Assembly: GCA_023159155.1 (NCBI GenBank) | Contig: JAJNNX010000001.1 | Span: 992,001-1,056,000 of the forward strand | Length of the DNA: 64,000 nt | Source of the DNA: Ustulina deusta | Lineage: Eukaryota; Ascomycota; Sordariomycetes; Xylariales; Xylariaceae | Reading direction: 5' to 3' | Shown: positions 54,551-64,000 of the stretch, piece by piece | How positions within the stretch are numbered: the stretch's first letter is position 1 | How the letters are laid out: each line of letters starts with the position of its first letter | Program-made: the position numbers and the translations under genes | Notes under the pieces: generated by a model | What the model was told of the DNA's origin: nothing | The model's input: the letters and a program-made list of their open reading frames with translations, nothing else | Databases searched by the model: none

Positions 54551-55881
54551 GCGAGACTAACCCGTGAAGAACCATAATGATCGGGAAAGATAGCTTGGAC
54601 CTCTCTAGTAGTTAAACTAATAAGACTATGCTTCTTCGCCCTGGCAGAACCTAGACTGGAAATACCTGTATATGTTAGCCAAAAATCGGAAATTGTTTCC
54701 GCCCGTCGTTAAACAATGGATTCTCTAGGACATGCTGGTCGAGCGTACAATCAGATGGGCGACCGCCACATGTTAGACTAGCATTATCTGAGGATTCGAA
54801 ATAGAGTATCCTCTATTATCTGACTGCTCAAAATTTCTCACAGCTACTGTGGAATATGAATATGGTGACTACATCTCTACATACCGATCTAAGCCCTATT
54901 AATAGAGTTAGTCGCCCGATCTAATATAATATTGTCTACCGAGCTGCGAAGGGCTATTGAGCTATGCTACAGGAATAGAAAATTGCAGATACAGATGCTA
55001 CTTATTCTAGAATGAATTCAAGCGTCGACTGGCCATTGGCCAATGGAAGACCTACCTAGGCTAAGGAGCCGGCACCGCTTCTCCTTAGCCCAGGAGACAA
55101 TACTAATCTTGGCAGGTACTTACTTAGCACCGCAAGAACCAGGTCCATTTTAGCTATGACTGGCTATGAACTATGAGAGGCCTCCTGAAAGAAGAGAGAG
55201 AAAAGAGGGGGGGTGTTCTAAATGCGAATGCGAATTAAGTCGAATTGTACATGTAGGCAATCATACGTAATGTCTATGTACCTCCACTAATTGCTGTGTC
55301 ATCACGGGAGTTGGAGGCTTGGAAAAAGCTTGTCTGAGGCGTGGTTGTCAGCTTAATTTCATCATCCAATCACAGGCCGTCGACAAACCCCAACCTCGCT
55401 TTCGCTTTCGTGAACATAGCCCTTTCGGGCCCTAGGGTCTCGATATCTGGGTCTCGACCGGGGCTGGCGGAGGCGCCTCACCTCGTCGTCGACTAGTGCA
55501 CACTTACTTAGTGGTCGTGGTACGCGACAAAGCCTCGTCAGAATTCCTGTAGCTGACTAGGAGTAGGAGTAAGAAAGAATAGGACTCTGGCAAGGGTCTT
55601 TCGTATAGTTAGTTGTAAGCATGCTCTGATGTTATATAAGAACGGTCTAGGTAGGTGTGCTGTGTCTTGGTTAGAATAGTAGTTCATCGACATCGACATC
55701 GACATCAATACTACAAGTATCCTCATACTCAGTCACTTCATCATAGAGACCTCATATCTCGTATTTTATATCCTCGAGAACACCTCAGATTCCGCAAGCA
55801 ATCCATCCATCAGACATCGACGCACATCTTATAACGGTTTTTCTACGGCATCGTTGAATCGCAACCTTCCCGCTCGCCCAC
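54551..55881. other. intergenic, no gene seen
   Basis: 1.3 kb between two plus-strand genes. AT-rich, with a short CATCGA repeat (about 55686-55706) in the putative leader of the downstream membrane-protein gene. No coding frame supported. Confidence 0.55.
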
Positions 55882-56760
55882 ATGGAATTAACCGAACGCA
55901 ACGACATTTCTATTGCCCAAATTGTACTTTTTGTACCGTTCCTTGCCGTCGCTCTTCTCCTCTGTGTACGGCACGGGTTCGGGTCCAACGCGGGATGGCT
56001 TTTCTTGGTCCTATTTTCACTCCTGCGCATCGTTGGCGCTTCGCTGCAGCTCGCAGCTACAGCTCAGCCAGATAACCTTGGCTTGTTCTTTGGCTCCCTG
56101 ACTCTGCAAGGCATCGGCCTGTCAGACTTCATCATTGTGCTCCTGGCCCTGATCAACAGGGCACTTGAGAGTGCAGAGAGAGCCAGAAATGTCATCGTCA
56201 ACCCGCGGGTTCTCTACTGGGCGCAAGTCCTTGTATTGGTGGGCGTGATTCTTGGCGCCATCGGTGGTTCTCAGGCGGGTAGCCACTATGCGGAAACTGG
56301 AGTATACCAAGTATCGTCCTTGACGCAGGCCAGTATCTCCCTCACAATAGCCGGGTTCGCGCTACTCGTCATCGCGACAGCCCTGCTCGGGCTAAGCGTC
56401 TCGCACGTGGAGGCCGGCGAGAAGCGCGTCGTCCTAGCCGTGGCGCTCTCGTTGCCCTTCCTCCTCGTTCGCGTTCTCTACCAAGCCATCGGTACCTTCA
56501 ACCGGCATTCTGCCTTTAACTCGGTGACGGGAGATGTCAATGTCTTTCTGGGCACCGCCGTCATCGAGGAGATTATCATCGTTCTTATCATCGAAGGGAT
56601 TGGTCTAACACTCCAAGTCCGCCCGAAAAACAGCTCTCCCAGCAATCGGCCAGGCTTAGCGCGCGTGTTCAACCATTTTAAGCGACGCTATGGTGGTGGC
56701 TATGAGATGCAGAGCTTGAACCAAAACCCGCACCGTCATAGCGGCGCGTCTAGCGTATAA
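55882..56760 (+). CDS. seven-helix fungal membrane protein, DUF7702-like
   Basis: Intronless, 292 aa. Seven hydrophobic segments with few charges: IAQIVLFVPFLAVALLLCV, GWLFLVLFSLLRIVGASL, LQGIGLSDFIIVLLAL, VLYWAQVLVLVGVILGAIG, ASISLTIAGFALLVIATA, VLAVALSLPFLLVRVLY and TAVIEEIIIVLIIEGIGL. The first loop has RHGFGSNAGW, and the N-terminus is short and outside-like. The C-terminal 45 residues are basic and disordered. This layout resembles the fungal family I know as DUF7702 (integral membrane, function unknown, rhodopsin-like topology). No retinal Lys or GPCR motif was identified. The function is unknown. Confidence 0.82.
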   Translation: MELTERNDISIAQIVLFVPFLAVALLLCVRHGFGSNAGWLFLVLFSLLRIVGASLQLAATAQPDNLGLFFGSLTLQGIGLSDFIIVLLALINRALESAERARNVIVNPRVLYWAQVLVLVGVILGAIGGSQAGSHYAETGVYQVSSLTQASISLTIAGFALLVIATALLGLSVSHVEAGEKRVVLAVALSLPFLLVRVLYQAIGTFNRHSAFNSVTGDVNVFLGTAVIEEIIIVLIIEGIGLTLQVRPKNSSPSNRPGLARVFNHFKRRYGGGYEMQSLNQNPHRHSGASSV

Positions 56761-57223
56761 TCATGACCGAGATCGCATGGTGTTTCAAAAGTCGAAAAGG
56801 GTGTGGTGCATGTTTCGAGATTTATTGTGTTGGGCGTTTGTATGGATACCCAATTATGTTTCTTATTAGAGTACTTAACTAGAGAACCATCAATTGTTTA
56901 CTTGAGTGAGAATAAATGACATCTCAAAATTCCAATGACAACACTAAAAATAGACTGGGGAGTGAAATCTTGGTAAGTATATGAGGTAAGTAAGTACCTG
57001 CTTAGGTACATACTTAGAAAAGGTAGATACCCAGACCATGTAGGATTTGGCGGGGTAAAATATAATAGCGGTGGTAGGTAGTACCTACCTCTGTGGACAG
57101 CAGGTCAACATTTTGATGGTGGGGTAGACCTTTTGTCACCTCTCTGTCTATCGTTTATTAAGATACGTCATTCCACGAAACTACCGTCTCCCAAATCGAC
57201 TGCGAGAGCGCCATATCCAAGCC
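56761..57223. other. intergenic with TAGGTACC-type words
   Basis: Promoter region of KTI12. Dense GTAAGTAAGTACCTGCTTAG and GGTAGGTAGTACCTACC words lie at about 56981-57090. Confidence 0.55.
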
Positions 57224-58295
57224 ATGCCGGTATAATGACCCTGTTGCCAGCGACACAGTGTGCAAACCGCTACTAACTTATTGAAAGCTCATCATAGTCA
57301 CTGGGTTCCCTACGTCCGGCAAGTCTACACGCGCAAAGCAGCTACACACATACCTTTCCGAGCGCATAAAAACCGCAACCCCGAGTGGTGTGACGCCCAA
57401 GTATCGCCTTCATCTGATATCCGACCAATCACTCTCCATATCTCGATCCGTGTACGACCTGTCCGCTCTCCCAGCCCATACCCGATCCGCGAATGCCTCC
57501 GAAAAGGATGCCCGTGCCGCCATATACGGTGCCGTGAAGCGCGTGCTCAGCGACAAGGACATAGTCATCCTCGACGGGCTAAACTACATTAAAGGGTGGC
57601 GATACCAGCTATTCTGCGAGTCTAAGGCCGTGCGCACGCCCAGCTGCATACTGCAGATCGGATGCTCGAAAGAGAAGTCCCGCGAAGTCAACGAAGGGCG
57701 CCTGGGTAGAGAACCCGCTGGTGCGCAGGATGCGCGGAAGTTGGGAAATGACGCCGACGATGTAGAAGGCGCGTACGATCCGGCGAACTGGGAGAACTTG
57801 GTGTTTCGCTACGAAGAGCCAAACCCTATGACTAGGTGGGACAGCCCGCTCTTCACGCTGATATGGGAGGATGGCGAGGAGCAGACCAGGCAGGTATTCG
57901 ACAGCCTGTGGGAAGCTGTTGCGGGAGAGACCCGTAAGATCGTCAAGCCGAACCAGGCGACTGTCCAGAGGAGTCGAGACGCTGACGGTGACTATTTGTA
58001 CGTGCTCGATCGCGAAACACAAGATATCGTCAAACGTATCCTGGAGCAGCAAAGCGATGAAGGGGGGGGTGAAGTTCGAATACCGCAGAGCAGTGGGCAG
58101 GGTGAGGAAAATTTGGTCGTTGAACTTCCTGCCAGCAGAAAGGTCGGCCTGCCCCAGCTTCAAAGGTTACGGAGAGCCTTCATGGGGCTCAACAGGGGCG
58201 GTATCGGCCTAGAAGGCATTGGTAACATGGGTCCATCAAGGATACGTGAAAGCTTCGTGGGATATTTAAACGATAACTTCGAGAAGGACGGATGA
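57224..58295 (+). CDS. KTI12: Elongator-associated P-loop protein Kti12
   Basis: Two exons: a 6-nt first exon ATGCCG (57224-57229) and 57288-58295, 337 aa. The intron has donor GTATAA, branch TACTAAC and acceptor AAG. Skipping it would remove the start and the P-loop from the frame. MPLIIVTGFPTSGKST holds the Walker A motif (8-16). ISDQSLSISRSVYD and VILDGLNYIKGWRYQLFC supply Walker B, followed by NWENLVFRYEEPNPMTRWDSP and the C-terminal helical region LPQLQRLRRAFMGLNR, typical of Kti12/PSTK-like proteins. Kti12 binds Elongator and tRNA and is required for wobble-uridine (mcm5U) modification. Confidence 0.94.
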
Positions 58296-59749
58296 TACTT
58301 GCCTCGCCTCTATCTTTCTCTTCACAAGTGTTCCAAACTTTTATACTAGAAATAACCCGTGTTTCCTACTCTGAATATTGCGAAAATAATTGATCTCCAT
58401 GCGGAGGAAATCTGACCGGAAGAAGGTCCAAGTCTGGCACTTTTGAAAGCTAGGTATGTCCCATACGTTAGGTCTCGCATATCTCCGGTTTTCTGCTAAC
58501 ACCAGCCACATTTCAGCATTGTCGAGGAAGAGTCGAACAATCGCTCAGGCTGCTTTACTACTCTGCTGTCCTTGCGACAATTCTCTCTTAATCGACGAAC
58601 TATTTCTTATCGTTTGAGCTGTTCCTCTAAAGAATGATGCAAATGCTGGGCGAAGGTCATACGAAAGGACAACGAGTTGGTCTAGATGGAATGCCTACGC
58701 TTGGCTATCCGTCATGTTGTACCAACTGTTCATGGCACAACGAATATAAGAAACATGATGTTCATCAACGATTACTGGATCAGGTTACCAGTATATTCCG
58801 ACTAATTGATCTCACCGGCCGCAACTAGGTGTTCAGGGAACTAATTCACCAATCACTGCCGCATCACTGCCGCATCATTACGATTCTACCTTTCACCTGC
58901 GCACCTGGAATCATCGCTCTAATCGTCATCGTTATTCCTACAGTAGCATTACCGACTTTTCGGCTGAGCCATTCTCTCAGTTTTCTCATTCTGTGCTAAG
59001 GAACTGCTTGGACGATTCGCCGCTCTCAATCCGACCACCCGCGGAATTGGGTTGGGTATCATGGTTATCAACATCGTGGAAATTGATGCTGCTTTGATAG
59101 GAATACCTGTCCCAATCATGAACTCTGGCCGCCGCGCTCTAGCTGTTGAGAGGCACTCTGGGTTGTTTCGACATGGTCAGTCTAAATTAAGTGTAATAGC
59201 TATCAGGTTACTGTATCTAAAGATTGCCTGGCGTTGTAGTACCTAGCAGGCGAGAACTGTCACGAGTAGTAAAGGAAGCTCAAAGCGGTAAAGTACCTAT
59301 TATCTACCTGCCTCAGATACCTCTAGATAGTGGGGGAACACTTCAGCTTTCAGGGGTACTTTAGCGTACCATCCCCGCATTCTGCCCGGATATTACTTCC
59401 CCAGCCTCCGACCCACTTCCCGAGCTGTTAACCGTGAACGCTCAATCTATTGGTCTATGCTACCCAGTTTACCAAGGTACTTAGGCAGTCGAAGCCGACT
59501 GTAACCTTGGATAGGTATTAATGCTACCTCTTCACTCCCTGTCTCCTTAGGTACTACTTACCTACCTACTTACCTATAAATACCTATGTATCTTAGCTAC
59601 TACCTACCATTGTAGGCGTGTTGCAGCGTTGTGGTTACATAGCCAGTAACGGATGAATCTATTTACACCAATTAATATCTATTTAGCATCAGGGAAGATC
59701 TTATTACATCACTGTCTCTAGCCACCAGAGTCGGATCGCTCATTTGACA
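58296..59749. other. intergenic, no gene seen
   Basis: 1.45 kb between two plus-strand genes. It has a duplicated CACTGCCGCATCA at about 58854-58877 and many ACCTACC/TAGGTA words at 59476-59615. No supported coding frame. Confidence 0.55.
59479..59610. repeat. cluster of TAGGTACC/ACCTACCT words
   Basis: Dense overlapping copies of the AGGTAC / ACCTACCT word family that recurs through the intergenic DNA of this window (also about 12154-12200, 18366-18381, 27655-27690, 37296-37440, 49094-49115, 56981-57090). Read directly. Function unknown. Confidence 0.6.
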
Positions 59750-61882
59750 ATGTCCGGAGCGGCTTCGCGTCTGAAAAATATCCTCGGGCATTTCGGCGGC
59801 ACCAGTAACAAGTCGCCGGCTGGATTCGACCACACGCACCATCTGCATCAACTGTCGCCCACTTTCTTCCTCGAGCGTGCTGCTGCCATTGAGCCAGGAG
59901 CCGAGGCCATTTACCACATCACAGCCAACGGAAAGGTTCTTCGGCGGTCTTATGGCGAATTTGCGGACCGCGCGCGGGGACTGTCGTATTTCTTGCTCAA
60001 GCATGGCTTGAAACGTGTTGGTGTCCTCGCCTCGAACACACCGGCGTTTCTGGAATCCATCTTTGGCATTGTTGCGGCGGGCGGTGTTCTTGTGCCTGTG
60101 AATTATAGGTTAGTGAGAACCTACTTGGAGAGAGTGTGACAAGCGAGCGAGGCGACGGAAAAGTGGCTAAATATAGTGTGAGATGCAGACTGAAATCGGG
60201 CGATGTTTCTTATATCTTCGATTTCGCCGAGGTAGACTCTATCATCGTCGATCAAGAGTATTTGTCACTTCTCGACGATTTCAAAAAGACTCATCCAAAC
60301 GTCCGCCTCATCATCGACCTGGTAAGAACTTTAGGCCGAGGCTTCATCTCTTTTATATCTATCCTGACCCCATATTCTAGGACACGGACGCCACGGAAGG
60401 CCCTGGCGCGGGTCCTTTTGATGAGGCTGTTATAGAGGGCTTGCAGTATGAGCAGAGCCGGGAAACCAAGGGCTGGACGGGCCTCCCAGAATGCACGGGC
60501 GAAGATGACATGGTTGCGATACCTTTCACGTCGGGCACAACCTCGAGGCCGAAAGGCTGTGTTTATACCCACAGAGGTGCCTACCTAGCTTCAATCGGCA
60601 ACGTGATCGAGTCTGGCCTGAATTACCACCAGGGGAGGTGCAAATACCTGTGGACACTACCAATGTGAGCGGTTTGTCGCCGGGATGGGTTCTCAAGCTA
60701 ACCATGAGCTTTCAGGTTTCATGCTGTGGGATGGACATTTCCCTGGGCGGTAACAGCCGTGAGAGGCACGCACTATTGCCTAAGGAAGATCGACTACCCG
60801 TTAATATGGAAACTCCTAAAGGAACAGGGGATCACACATTTCAATGCTGCCCCGACTGTCAATACGCTGCTCTGCGCCTCGAATGAAGCAGAGAGGTTAC
60901 CCAATCCAGTCCGCGTCACGGTAGCGGCAAGCCCACCAACAGGTCATCTATTCGAGCAAATGGTATGTTTCCTACCCCCATTTTTCTCGTGAGTTTATGC
61001 ATCTTATGCACATCAATTAACGCTGTAACGAAAAGATGAGCCTAAACCTACACCCCGTCCACGTTTACGGTCTGACGGAGACGTACGGCCCTATTACTAA
61101 GGGGTATCACATGCCGGAGTGGGACACCCTCGCTCCGGCGGAGCGCTATGCGCAAATGGCACGACAGGGTCACGGTTTCGTGACGAGCCTGCCGATCCGC
61201 GTCGTCAAGCCCGAGTTAGCAGAGCAGGGCGTCCTCGTCGATGTTGCGCCCGACGGCAAGGAGATCGGCGAGATCGTCTTCTACGGCAATATCTGCGCCA
61301 AGGGCTACTACAAGGACGCTGAAGCCACGAAGAAGCTCTTCGCGGGCGGCGCGCTGCACTCGGGGGATCTAGCCGTCATGCATCCCGATGGGAGCGCGAA
61401 AATCCAGGATCGTGCCAAGGATATCATTATTAGCGGTGAGTTGTGGTGGTTTCCCCTGCCTTTTCGATTGCGTGTCTTGTTCATTCGTTTTACCCCGCCT
61501 TTGGGCGTCGTCTTCAGGGTCTTGGAGAATTCTTTAGACTGACGGCAACCATTTTCATACAGGAGGCGAGAATATCAGCTCAATAGCGCTCGAGAGCATG
61601 CTTGTTCAGCATCCGGATGTTTTGGAGGCGGGCGTGGTCGGCGTGCCGGATGAGCAGTGGGGTGAGCGGGTCAAGGCCTACCTCACCGTGAAAGCGAAGG
61701 ACGGCCAACAGGTTGCGTTGGCCCCGGAGGCCGTCATTGATTGGGCCAAGAACCAAAGCTCCATCTCGCGGTTTATGGTCCCGAGGGAAGTGGAGATCGT
61801 CGCCGCCCTGCCCAAGACGAGCACGGGCAAGATCCAGAAGAATGTTCTGAGGGAGTGGGCGAAGAAGGGGAAGACGGTTTGA
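59750..61882 (+). CDS. AMP-forming acyl-CoA synthetase (ANL superfamily)
   Basis: Six exons (59750-60108, 60189-60321, 60381-60664, 60716-60962, 61036-61435, 61563-61882), 580 aa. The initiator is the ATG at 59750. Core motifs in order: FTSGTTSRPKGC (P-loop, A3), TLPMFHAVGWTFPW (A4-type), YGLTETYGPI (A5), HSGDLAVMHPDG (A7), DRAKDIIISGGENIS (A8, split by the last intron) and PKTSTGKIQKN with the catalytic Lys (A10). These cover adenylation and thioesterification. The overall pattern, with a long insert after YGLTETYG (MPEWDTL), resembles plant/fungal short- to medium-chain acyl-CoA ligases (AAE, butyrate-CoA ligase type). No peroxisomal SKL-type C-terminus (ends KKGKTV). Substrate unresolved. 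Confidence 0.93.
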
Positions 61883-62270
61883 TGGGAGAGTAGGTCAAGT
61901 ACCAGTTGCATAGCGAGCAGGCCGATTTTTGGAAAGGAATCGTAGATATGTACATCATGTATATCGAGACATGGTAGATTGAAGGATATGCATATCGCCC
62001 CTTAAAGCAGGGTGCCAGAGGAGTACGGGCTGACGGAAGAAAATATATAGTATACAGATCGAAAACGCTCAGTAAGTATGCTTACAAGTCACATGCACTG
62101 GAATAGTAATCCTTACGTCCGAACGAGGTCAATAAACAAGCGACTCGGAATTATTTAGTGTATTAAGCCTCTACAGATCATTACTTGTGATCCCTCGCCG
62201 TTGTGATAAACTAGGTATGTTAACTAACCCCACACCGTTATTCACACGCTCTCGGACAGAACCGGCTACC
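61883..62270. other. intergenic between convergent genes
   Basis: 388 bp shared 3' region of the acyl-CoA synthetase (+) and APC4 (-). No feature recognised. Confidence 0.55.
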
Positions 62271-64000
62271 TCATTGCAACACGGGATTTTCTCGTCGGCT
62301 CTTCAACGCTTCTCCGAATGGATCTTCAGGTAGTGCAAAGACCTTGTACGTCTGCATGTCGGTGCCCAGTAAGCACAGCCTAGGCGGCAGCTTCCCGCGC
62401 TCCGCGCTGGCCTCTTTGATTTCCATCTGCGCCGGCACGAAACCCGGCTGGCAAGGGACGATCATATTCAGGAACACGCTGGTGACCTGGTCGTTGGTGA
62501 GCTCGTGGGGGGTGATCTGGCTGCCGGCCGTGTAGGGTTGGTAGCCGAGGTCTTCGGATTTGTGTGGGATTCTGATCAATCGAAGAGGCGAGTCTGGGGC
62601 AACAATTTGGTTAGTTGGCGGTTTGAGAGTATTCGTTGGTGGCCCTGCACCGGATGTAGGGGGGTTTTTATGCTATGCACATACCTTTTGGCGCCCAGAG
62701 AACAAGCAGACTGTCGTCGTAGAGAAACTTCAGATCTAGAATTTTGCCGTCGCCGAGTGTCATGCGCGAGAGCTCGGCTGTGACGGAGCTGCTAATGCCG
62801 TTTGTGATCGTTGTTGAAGTGCGGAAGATGTAGACTAGATGCACCATCAGCTCCGAGGACGATAGGACTTTACGTGGAGGGGAATATTTACCTTGAGAAT
62901 CGTCGCCTTCGGTAATTACGGCTGTGTGTGTCACACCTCGCCAGGCATCCTAGTCCACGAATTAGTCGCAAAGCATGGGAGACTGGTAAATGTATGTGTT
63001 TTCTTACTCCGGCTGCTGTGGCGGACAGGCGAACATCAAACCGTAATACATTGTTGTCCAATACGATCTTCGTTACTTGTCCGAAGCGAACACTTCGCCG
63101 CTCGGCTTCTGCGATCCCCCCAAGAACGCTGGTGGCCTGGCTGTCCAGATACTTACAAAGGAACTCCACCTGAGGATACGAGCTTGCATCGGGTTGGCCA
63201 GACTCTTGTCTCTGAATCTGTTTCCCTACCAACTCTAGAAGAGAGCTGCCACTGTCAGCTAGCTTGCGATCTCGTTCGACATCTTCCGTTGTGACACTAC
63301 TCAGATAATATCTCAGGGGGCTCGCCGGCATGTGCTGTTGGATATAAGCCAGAATCTTGCCGTGTTCCATGGTGGCATCTTTCTCGGTAAGATCATCCGT
63401 GGTTGATGAGGACGCCAGGTGATCAATTTCATGACGTAACCAGATCGAGAAGGCATGGAACAGCTCCAACTCCTCCATCACGAGGAGAAGGACCTTATTA
63501 CCGACCAGCATTAAGCACGACACGATGTCCATAACCTTCATGATTTGTGCGCTGGTAAACCCGATCTCGGCTTTGGACTCGTGAAACCTAGCAATACCCA
63601 GCAGGCGACTAAGGATGATGCTGACGCGCTCGAGCACGGGAAGGAAATTTTCATGCACTAGAGACCGAAGTGCCTGTAGGCCTGTTACAACTGCTTTATC
63701 CCATCTCTTGTGCCCCTGATCACCAGTTAGCTATCGAATAAAATAGGCTGGATGGAGACGTACCCGTTCCGCCAGCTGGTCAACGAGCCATTCCTTGACT
63801 TCTGGGAATGTATGGCCTGTGACAACAGAATGATACATTGCTTGGCCAATGTTCATCTCACCGTAGGCCCCAGACTCTCGCAATGTCTCATTTATGCTAT
63901 TTAAAAAGCGATTGGGCAGCTCTCGCGTTGACTGCCACTCATGTAACATGTGAATTTGCACCTGTTTGACATATCTCAGTAACTTTTGCAGCGTGGTTGT
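62271..64000 (-). CDS. APC4: anaphase-promoting complex subunit 4, C-terminal part (5' cut by window)
   Basis: Five minus-strand exons are visible (64000-63764, 63715-63008, 62949-62892, 62834-62685, 62593-62271), 491 codons in one frame. The frame is open at the right edge, so the N-terminal WD40 region lies outside. The visible part is the Apc4 long helical domain: FLNSINETLRE, GHTFPEVKEWLVDQLAERV | GHKRWDKAVVTGLQALRSLV, VLERVSIILSRLLGIARF, MEELELFHAFSIWLRHEID and SPLRYYLSS. The last exons return to beta-propeller-like strands (FLYDDSLLVLWAPK, PPRLCLLGTDMQTYKVFAL). Apc4 is a scaffold of the APC/C ubiquitin ligase platform. Introns are 50-90 nt with regular signals, and a 58-nt exon 3 is notable. 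Confidence 0.9.

Overview
The window looks like nuclear DNA of a filamentous ascomycete, most likely a Sordariomycete. The genes carry short introns of about 50-130 nt, with GTRNGT donors, CTAAC-type branch sites and YAG acceptors. Coding exons are GC-rich in third position. Intergenic DNA is long and AT-richer, and is peppered with the palindromic motif TAGGTACCTAGGTA and with homopolymer runs. There are no operons, ribosome binding sites or CRISPR arrays. Exon boundaries given here were worked out by eye from splice signals and reading-frame continuity.

Layout: 1-118 is a possible gene end cut by the left edge. Then come a proline-rich protein with a C-terminal zinc-binding module (2.0-4.4 kb, -), a DHA2-type MFS transporter resembling Fnx1/VBA (7.3-9.4 kb, +), 6-phosphogluconolactonase (10.1-10.9 kb, -), a PHO13-type HAD phosphatase (12.6-13.9 kb, +), a PhyH-like dioxygenase (14.4-15.7 kb, +), dihydrofolate reductase (16.2-16.9 kb, +), CBP3 (17.1-18.1 kb, -) and CEM1 (18.5-20.0 kb, +). 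They are followed by an OPT oligopeptide transporter (21.0-23.9 kb, +), an AMPK-type glycogen-binding-domain protein (25.0-26.5 kb, -), IWR1 (27.9-29.3 kb, +), an unrecognised basic/cysteine-containing protein (31.7-33.0 kb, -), TFC7 (35.7-36.9 kb, -), MRH4 (40.9-42.8 kb, +) and an unrecognised membrane protein (43.2-43.8 kb, -).

From 43.8 to 49.4 kb no intact gene is visible. This stretch holds a truncated 5S rRNA copy and a frameshifted dienelactone-hydrolase pseudogene. Genes then resume: an unrecognised nuclear-looking protein with a KEN box (49.4-51.3 kb, +), TIP41 (51.7-52.9 kb, -), a nucleoside hydrolase (53.4-54.6 kb, +), a multi-pass DUF7702-like protein (55.9-56.8 kb, +), KTI12 (57.2-58.3 kb, +), an acyl-CoA synthetase (59.8-61.9 kb, +) and the C-terminal part of APC4, cut by the right edge (62.3-64.0 kb, -).

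The genes are mostly unrelated housekeeping genes, and no secondary-metabolite cluster is evident. One functional theme is mitochondria: CBP3 (complex III assembly) and CEM1 (mitochondrial fatty-acid synthesis) are divergent across a 437-bp spacer, and MRH4 (mitoribosome assembly) lies further right. A second is RNA polymerase function: IWR1 (Pol II import), TFC7 (TFIIIC) and KTI12 (Elongator). I did not find a convincing new multi-gene system. The most unusual pieces are the degenerate 44-49 kb island, the glycogen-binding protein with a hydrophobic tail, and several very small exons carrying key residues.
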